A stretch of 64,000 bases of DNA from Zanthoxylum bungeanum (Eukaryota; Streptophyta; Magnoliopsida; Sapindales; Rutaceae). A program made the translations under genes and the position numbers. Positions 57,597 through 64,000 of the stretch are shown one piece after another (the stretch's first letter is position 1; each line of letters begins with the position of its first letter). Under the pieces are notes generated by a model. The model saw only the letters and a list, made by a program, of their open reading frames with translations, did no database searches and was not told where the DNA came from. The stretch spans positions 1-64,000 of the forward strand of contig SKCR01037663.1 of the NCBI GenBank assembly GCA_019454045.1. Reading direction: 5' to 3'.

Positions 57597-59331
57597 TCCC
57601 TAGTCGTAGTATTATCGAGATTGGACATCGATAATGCGGAATAGACTAGTATTGCACTTGTGCGAGTTGTGAGGGCATAACGACATAGTTCTCATATATT
57701 TAAGTATAGGATACTTATGCAAGTGCGATAGGAGGTTGTGTTTTACCGATGGTACGGAAAACAGCATCGCTCTGGATAGACCCCGTGGAATCCCATTGGT
57801 AGTATGTATATGTGTCTATGGGAGTCCACATCAGGGTAGGTGTATTTGGTCTCAACCTGAGACTCGCATCGCTAATGCTTGCGACAATCGGTAAACTTTG
57901 GTTTTGGTCGTCCAGGGCTTTAACAGGTTCTGTGTACGCCTCTTCTGGGTTTATTGAGAATCGTAGTGCATTGGATGTGATGTCAAGATGGAAGTATCAC
58001 TTCAGACATATGGAGATGATGATCACGCAGGGATTCAGAACTGGTTCTCTATAGTGTTGCAACCATCAGGATAATATGACAAGGTCATGATTATCCGATT
58101 CAAATAGACTAGTTGCTTGATATCCGATATGTGCTTCGTACGGGGCAGACACTATTCCAGCCCCAGGCCTTGCACGTGACATCTGATATGGATCGCGATA
58201 CGCAATACTACGGTATACTACGCCTAATATAGATCTTATATTCCAGTAAGAATATTTCTGGAGAATTGGGTAGGCATGGCGCTTTGCTAGAAGCCAACCT
58301 TGTCTCGTAAATCGGTAAATAAAACGTAGTACAAGGTACGTACGTGTTCGTATAGTTCCGACGACCGTATTTACTGCCAGTATATCCGGAGATCTCTTAG
58401 TCACTTCCTGAAGATTCACCGATGACGTTTGATTCGAACTTAATCTGGGATTAAAAACGGAGAGAACTTTATCTAGGATAAAGTACTATCTGAGGAGAGA
58501 GAAAGATTAATTTGGAATTAATCGATAGAATAATATATTCGATATATTAAACGAAAATGGATTTCGATATGGAATAAAAATTAGATTTTAATTCAGGCAC
58601 TCGAATTAATTTAGAATTAATTCACGAGCGATGTGAATAGTAAATTGGATTTATTTACGAGGCATCGGAAAATTCGTTAATTTAGAATTATCAAAACCGA
58701 GCCCGGAATGTGTTTGCGAGGCTACTCCGATTTTGAATCGCATGCGGCCGCAAGTCACATCGCAAATCACTTCGCTAGTCACATCACTTGTCATTGATGT
58801 GTGATGGTTGTCTAGTCACTTTTTGAATAGTGACAAGTAGTCACTATTCATGATGGAGGTAGTTGAGTGCCATACATGAGATTTTGGAGGGAAAAGTGTG
58901 TGTTGACTTTTTTGGAAGGCATACCCACTTTTATTAGGCTTTTTTGGTATAAGAAAAAGAGAGATAACAAAATCAAAACTCTCTCCTCCATCTTCTCTCC
59001 TCTTGGCCGAAACTTGAAGAACATAACCTAGGTTTTATTTTTCAATTTTCAAAGACAAACCTTGCTAGCACACTTTGGTGGATCAAACAAAGGTGATAGG
59101 GAATAGATTGAAGAGCTTGGATCTCATTCTTGGAGCTGGGAGCTTGGAGTTTTCTTCATCAAATCTTTCTCTTGGCCGAATTCAAAGGAGCATAAAGGAA
59201 GGATTTTTCTTGGTGCTTTCATCACATCCGATCGTTGTTAGTGTGATTCCGCCACTCTTTCAATTTATTCATTCTTGTTTCATGCTTTGTGATGATCTTG
59301 GGACATGTTTAAGAAACATTAGAAACCAACA
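57597..59331 (+). repeat. 5' LTR of B4, truncated (1735 bp)
   Basis: Starts inside the LTR at a CCCTAGTCG string equivalent to about B1 5705 and ends ACCAACA. The start TGTTGG is missing, so the copy did not simply insert here intact. The minus frame 58066-58419 is LTR sequence. Confidence 0.9.
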
Positions 59332-59332
59332 A

Positions 59333-59345
59333 TGGTATCAGAGCC
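59333..59345 (+). other. Primer binding site of B4
   Basis: TGGTATCAGAGCC, one base after the LTR. Confidence 0.93.
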
Positions 59346-61419
59346 TTATTAAAGCATGAAATATATTAGGGGAAATTTGGGGAAAATTGATTGAAGCATG
59401 ATTTGATGAAATGGTTTGATTAAATATGCTTAAATGTATGTTACTTGATGTTATACATTATCAATTTCATGAAAAATAAATTGGATTAATTTTCCCCCCC
59501 AAATATGGCTTGGCCGAATCTTACCCCTTGCATTGGACTTGGTATTTTGTTGTTTGTAAGATCATTGGATGACTTTAAACGGATATAAAATGACGATTTG
59601 TAATTCGATTGGATTGAAAACGAAATCGGTAAAATTTCACTACCTTGGCCGAATGCAAATAGGCATGTTGGGGACTTGATTTTTTGATTAAATAATGTTG
59701 GACATGTATTTAACATAAAAGTATGATTAATGGATTAATTTGATGTTTTGGAAATATTGATTTAAATGATTAATCATAACATTACATAATGGGCTTGGTT
59801 GGGGCAAGTAGGTTTAGGCCAATTGGATTGGATCCAAATTGGGCCTAAATCACACCATTAAGTCCAAATGTAATAAATGGGTTTTTTGTTTAATTGGGCC
59901 TTATGGGCTTGATATTGATTTTATGGAAAATGAGGGTGATTCCTTATTGGGCTTGGTAATTGGGTTGGACTCACATTGACCAAAGCTGCCTAATGAAATC
60001 AATTGAAAGCCCATCGGACTTTAATTAAACGGACATTAGATGTTAGTTGGGATTTGAGACCCGATTTGATTAGATTTGGAATCTAAGTCATTAAAGTGCA
60101 TTCAAAGTGTAAATTAATAGTGTTTAATAGAATTAAATTGAATACGACTTAAATGGATTTAACGAGTAGTTCGATATAATTCTGAATTCGTACTTTACGT
60201 ACTTATTCTCAAACGAGTTGGACTCGTGCAAAATCAAACTGTTGATTGAACATTGGATGATCACATTAATAAAGACTAATTAATTGGATTAGATTGGTTG
60301 TATAACATGCCTTGAATGATATATGTGGATGTGTGAATGAATAGTGTATATCAGATGGATATTAGAAGGGAAAGGGTAATTTTAGAAATTATTGTAAATT
60401 TGGAATTTATAAATTGGACCTGCGTGTCCAGCCTTGTCTCTTATTATCTCTTTGTATTCTCTCTCACCTAATTCCCCTCATTGCAATGAGGTTTCTATTA
60501 TATGTAGTTAATTGGGTAGAAGTAGAATAGTGCTAGCCGGGGGGAGAGAAAGAGGAGTGATTTGTTCTAGGAACAATTTGTTTATATATCCATCCGCATA
60601 TCGCTATTATTTACTTTTCGCGCCTTATGATGTTTTAGAAGCATGCTTAAGGGTGTATGATGAGACCTTAACAAAGATAATAAATTGGTTACCAATTTAC
60701 GCGAAAAACCCTCAAATAAATATTAAGCGATTTTTTCCTTCCGTTGAGTGATTCTTACTCAAGATCCAAAATTGGCATTGGTTTGTTGGCCAAAGTCAAG
60801 GCCTTTGTCAATTGCGGATGTGTTTGAATCATGAGAGTTTTGTACTATATCGGTGTCTTGTCCAAGTTGTGATTTGTTGGCCAAAGTCAAGATCACTTCT
60901 TGTCCAACGACATTGATCACGAAACTTTCCATGTCAACGGGTCCCGCTTAACTGGAATCATTAAGCTTGTTGTGCCAAAGCCAAGGCTTAGTTGATTCAG
61001 AGGAAAAGGTTAGGAAATACATTGGATGTATTGGCATATGTATTGTATATATGTTTCGGACTAGGACGTTCACCTACCGGATCTAGGAGTTGGATTAGAT
61101 CTTGATCTTCGAGATCTACCTAGTTAAATATCATACAGCTTGTTGGCCAAAGTCAAGGTTGTGCATTATTTAACGGGATCCTAGCCCACTAGGAAACTGG
61201 GTTTCCCGAGTACTCACAGAGGGTTAGAGGCTCGCCGAAAAATAGTGGGAGGCTAGTATTGAATCTGCAATTTCATTCAGATACTTAGCATTACGCGCTT
61301 TCAAATTATTTCATCAAAATTTATATCATTAGTTGGACTAATATAATGTTATTTTTCTATGTAACAGTTAGACTGTACCCAATTATCGTTGACTAGATAG
61401 TTAGACTATCGTAGGCAAG
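59346..61419 (+). other. B4 leader (2074 bp), non-coding
   Basis: Unusually long stretch between primer site and gag ATG. Four motif copies at 60783, 60874, 60967 (variant) and 61140. TTGGCCGAAT occurs at 59510 and 59645. Short open frames (59486-59716 minus, 60512-60751 plus) are not shared with B1 or B3. Confidence 0.85.
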
Positions 61420-62526
61420 ATGACTGGCAAAGGAAATGTCTACGACATAATCATGGGAGAGAATGTCTTTAAGGGCCCAAACTTTGCAGACTGGGAGATG
61501 AACCTAAGGATAGTCATTGGGGCTGAGAGGTTGCTGTATACCATAAATACACCTCTTGGGCCTAAGCCCACCCCTGATCAGACACTTGAGCTGGAGCTTT
61601 GGAAGACTCACAGCGATGATTATGACACTGCTCAGTCCATTATGCTCGCTTCAATGACTCAGCATTTCCGCCGCCAAAATAAGGACTTGGATCCTTATAC
61701 CATGATGGCGAGATTGCAAGATCTGCATCGCTCTAACAAGAGGATACAGAGGTATGAGTTAGTAACGAAGCTCTTTCGCTCTCACATGTCAGAAGGCATG
61801 TCTGTTGAGTCCCATGTGGCGCAGATGATTGCTGACATCGATGAGTTAGCTAATATGGGGATAGTCTTTGAGGCAGAGATTACTGTAGACATGGTCTTGC
61901 AATCTCTCCCCGATTCCTGGAGACAGTTCATCATAAACTACAATTTGATGAACACTGACGACACTCTTGGAGAGTTATTGTCTACTCTCAAGGAAGTAGA
62001 GAAGGAGCTTCTTAAAGGAAACAAGCGTGAGGCGCACTTCGCTTCGACATCTCAGAAACCGAGGGCTGGGCCCAAGGCAACTGGAGGTGTGAAGAAGAAG
62101 AAGCATAAGGGCAAGGGCAAGGCCAAAGCGTCAAAGGCTTCTGAGAAGCCAAAGGACAAATCACAAGATGTTTGCCTACACTGCGGCAAGCGGGGTCACT
62201 GGAAGCGTGACTGCCGCGAGTACAAGGCACTCCAGAAGGAGACAAAGGCGGGCAAGGCACCGGCCTCAGGTATGTTTGTTATTGAAATAAACATGACTAC
62301 TTCTAGTCTTAAAAATTGGATTTTTGATTCTGGTTGTGGCACTCATATATGTACTGATGTGCAGGATCTGTGGACTAGCAGGAAACTGGCTTCAGGAGAG
62401 ATTGATCTGCGTGTTGGAAACGGGACACCTGTTGCTGTTGTGTTTTGGCCGTGGGAACTTTTGTTTTGGAACTGCCCTCGGGGCATGTACTTGAACTTAA
62501 TGACAGTTATTATGTACCTAGTTTGA
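61420..62526 (+). CDS. gag-pol: Copia gag and protease N-terminus of B4
   Basis: The start ATG lies in GCAAGATGACTGGC after the leader. Residues about 15-200 form a Copia gag domain (FKGPNFADWEMNLR, SMTQHFRRQNKDL, LFRSHMSEGMSVESHVAQM, LQSLPDSWRQF). Residues 205-250 are Lys-rich, typical of nucleic-acid binding. The zinc knuckle CLHCGKRGHWKRDC has all four ligands (Cys252, Cys255, His260, Cys265). The protease starts NWIFDSGCGTHIC with the DSG triad at 303-305. Around residue 340 the frame goes wrong: the pol frame takes over at 62445 and overlaps this one to the stop at 62526. Copia elements normally use one frame, so this is most likely an indel, though programmed shifting cannot be excluded. 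Confidence 0.92.
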   Translation: MTGKGNVYDIIMGENVFKGPNFADWEMNLRIVIGAERLLYTINTPLGPKPTPDQTLELELWKTHSDDYDTAQSIMLASMTQHFRRQNKDLDPYTMMARLQDLHRSNKRIQRYELVTKLFRSHMSEGMSVESHVAQMIADIDELANMGIVFEAEITVDMVLQSLPDSWRQFIINYNLMNTDDTLGELLSTLKEVEKELLKGNKREAHFASTSQKPRAGPKATGGVKKKKHKGKGKAKASKASEKPKDKSQDVCLHCGKRGHWKRDCREYKALQKETKAGKAPASGMFVIEINMTTSSLKNWIFDSGCGTHICTDVQDLWTSRKLASGEIDLRVGNGTPVAVVFWPWELLFWNCPRGMYLNLMTVIMYLV

Positions 62527-63791
62527 CTAGGAATATTATTTTTGTATCCATGTTAACCCAATGTGGGTATACTTTTGTATTTAGAAACACTGGGTGTTAT
62601 TTATATAAAAATGATGTAGAAATTTGCACAGCTGTTGCAAATAATGGTCTTTATATTTTGAATATAAATCTATCTCCAACATATAATATAACAAACAAAA
62701 GGCTCAAAATGAGTAACAAAGATGAAACCTATATGTGGCATTGTCGTCTGGGACATATAAACAAGACTCGCATATCCACACTTTCGAAGAGTGGGTACTT
62801 GGACGGATTTGATCCAAATTCATATGACGTCTGCGAATCTTGCTTATTAGGCAAAATGTCTAAATCACCTTTTAGCGGTAAAGGTGAACGCGCCACCGAA
62901 CTGTTAGCCCTCGTTCATAGTGACGTATGTGGGCCCATGTCTAGCCAGGCTAGAGGTGGATATGAATACTTCGTAACCTTTACGGATGATGCATCGCGTT
63001 ATGGTTATGTCTATCTTATGAGACACAAGTCAGAAACTTTTGAGAAATTCAAAGAGTTTCGACACGAAGTTGAAAAACAGACAGGCAAAAGTATTAAGAC
63101 ATTACGGTCGGACCGTGGTGGCGAATACTTGAGCAATGAGTTTCTAGATTACCTGAAAGAATATGGTATTCTTTCACAGTGGACTCCTCCTGGAACACCG
63201 CAATTAAACGGTGTCTCTGAATGGAGAAATCGTACTTTGTTGGACATGGTAAGGTCTATGATGAGTCGCACTGAGCTACCTATTTCCTTTTGGGGATATG
63301 CATTAAACAGTGCAATTCTTATTTTGAATAAGGTTCCGTCAAAGTCTGTTCAACAGACACCATATGAGATATGGACAGGAAAGAAACCGGGTTTCTCATT
63401 CCTGAAGATTTGGGGATGCTGGGCATACGTCAAACGTTTGGAAGGTACCAAACTTGAACCCAAATCGGATAAATGCCTATTTGTAGGATATCCTAGGGAA
63501 ACCAAAGGATATTACTTCTATCACCCACGAGAGAACAAAGTATTTGTTGCTCTACATGCGGTTTTCCTTGAGAAGGAATTCCTAAATGCAGTGATAAGTG
63601 GGAGGAAAGTAGAACTCGATGAAAATCGGAGTGATACTGTTCCAGGCATAGAATCCTCAACGGAACAAGAACAGTCCATCAGAGATGAGACTGTACCACA
63701 ATCTTCTATTACACAAGGACCGCGTAGGTCGGAGAGAGTCAGAAACCACCTGAGAGGTATGGTTTCTGATCTCGCCTCATATAGATGTTAA
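62445..63791 (+). CDS. gag-pol: Copia protease end and integrase of B4
   Basis: Open from about 62445 in a frame different from gag; it has no own start and should be read as the continuation of the polyprotein. The pre-integrase zinc site has His99, His104, Cys130 and Cys133. The integrase core has Asp160 (HSDVCGP), Asp223 (LRSDRGGEY) and Glu259 (NGVSEWRNRTL), a D-D-35-E set, so the active site is complete. Trp260 replaces the Arg usual after Glu. The C-terminal GKKPG and LEPKSDKCLFVGYPRETKGY blocks are present. The frame ends at 63789-63791 through a one-base shift. Integrase inserts element cDNA into the nuclear genome. Confidence 0.92.
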   Translation: MAVGTFVLELPSGHVLELNDSYYVPSLTRNIIFVSMLTQCGYTFVFRNTGCYLYKNDVEICTAVANNGLYILNINLSPTYNITNKRLKMSNKDETYMWHCRLGHINKTRISTLSKSGYLDGFDPNSYDVCESCLLGKMSKSPFSGKGERATELLALVHSDVCGPMSSQARGGYEYFVTFTDDASRYGYVYLMRHKSETFEKFKEFRHEVEKQTGKSIKTLRSDRGGEYLSNEFLDYLKEYGILSQWTPPGTPQLNGVSEWRNRTLLDMVRSMMSRTELPISFWGYALNSAILILNKVPSKSVQQTPYEIWTGKKPGFSFLKIWGCWAYVKRLEGTKLEPKSDKCLFVGYPRETKGYYFYHPRENKVFVALHAVFLEKEFLNAVISGRKVELDENRSDTVPGIESSTEQEQSIRDETVPQSSITQGPRRSERVRNHLRGMVSDLASYRC

Positions 63792-64000
63792 TCTCATTGA
63801 GGAAGACAAGCCGGCTACGTATGAGGAAGCGATACAAGATATCGATTCCGCTTTATGGCAAGAGGCCATGAAGTCCGAAATGGATTCCATGTACACCAAC
63901 CAAGTTTGGACACTGGTTGATGCACCCGAAGGCGTAAAGCCTATTGGATGCAAATGGATCTTCAAGAAGAAGATCGACATGGAAGACAACGTACAAACGT
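63781..64000 (+). CDS. gag-pol: Copia reverse transcriptase start of B4 (partial)
   Basis: In the next frame the polyprotein goes on as VNLIEEDKPATYEEAIQDID, then ALWQEAMKSEMDSMYTNQVW and GCKWIFKKKIDM. This is the N-terminal part of Copia RT before the catalytic palm. It runs out of the window at 64000, so the state of YVDD cannot be judged. Confidence 0.88.
   Translation, partial: MDVNLIEEDKPATYEEAIQDIDSALWQEAMKSEMDSMYTNQVWTLVDAPEGVKPIGCKWIFKKKIDMEDNVQT

Larger units (their letters stand above)
57597..64000 (+). mobile_element. Copia B4 (family B), best-preserved copy, cut by window end
   Basis: 5' LTR (missing about its first 200 bp), primer site, 2.1 kb leader, gag, protease, integrase and the beginning of RT before the window ends. 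Coding domains are readable with two frameshifts only. It is the key for reading B1, B2, B3 and B5. Confidence 0.93.

Noticed and set aside
58066..58419. 117-codon minus-strand frame
   Set aside because: Falls inside the B4 LTR and is not open in B1.
59333..59345. TGGTATCAGAGCC strings as tRNA gene ends
   Set aside because: No tRNA cloverleaf surrounds them. They are primer sites next to LTR ends (also 13468 and 34975).

Overview
The window is plant nuclear DNA from an angiosperm. I cannot place the species. It is AT-rich and appears to consist entirely of LTR retrotransposons: Ty1/Copia elements primed from initiator-Met tRNA (primer site TGGTATCAGAGCC), and Ty3/Gypsy elements of the Tat type (TGTAGG...CCTACA LTRs, primer site TGGYGACTCC, 3' UTR tandem repeats). 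I see no host gene, tRNA gene, rRNA gene or CRISPR array. Almost every open frame lies in an LTR, a leader, a tandem repeat or a decayed gag/pol gene. The one largely readable element is the Copia copy at the right edge.

Layout. (1) 1-7533: Copia family B, copy B1, plus strand, cut by the window start, with a complete 3' LTR. It sits in the gag of Gypsy G1 (7534-11511, minus). G1 sits in the leader of Copia B5 (11512-13250, minus). (2) 13251-13761: LTR end, primer site and gag start of a different Copia (Copia-4, plus). (3) 13762-18123: Copia-3 (minus), inserted in the Copia-4 gag, internally deleted. (4) 18124-57596: Copia B2 (minus), split by a Gypsy. (5) 19171-53777: Gypsy-X (minus, target duplication ACCGT) inserted in the B2 3' LTR. 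Gypsy-X itself carries two insertions: Gypsy-NA, a 7.8 kb element without gag or pol (22521-30292, duplication CACAT), and Copia A (32744-50308, duplication CTTCT). Copia A carries Copia B3 in its gag (36909-44602, duplication GCATC). (6) 57597-64000: Copia B4 (plus), running off the window.

The insertions therefore stack six deep: Copia-4, Copia-3, B2, Gypsy-X, Copia A, B3. Four pairs of 5-bp target duplications fix the order of the inner layers. In two cases the interrupted reading frame is continuous again when insert plus one duplication is set aside.

Most unusual observations: (a) a 92-bp module in the transcribed part of the Gypsy LTRs also occurs, in the same sense orientation, in the leader of the unrelated Copia A, and can fold into a stem with a paired substitution; (b) B3 has plus-strand LTR ends outside and a wholly inverted body inside; (c) Gypsy-NA lacks all coding domains and has four successive tandem-repeat zones plus about 1 kb of unassigned sequence; (d) the Gypsy-X LTR carries an alternating 149/188-bp array; (e) a TTGTTGGCCAAAGTCAAG-like motif occurs four times at nearly fixed spacing in three family B leaders. 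All identity statements are by eye.
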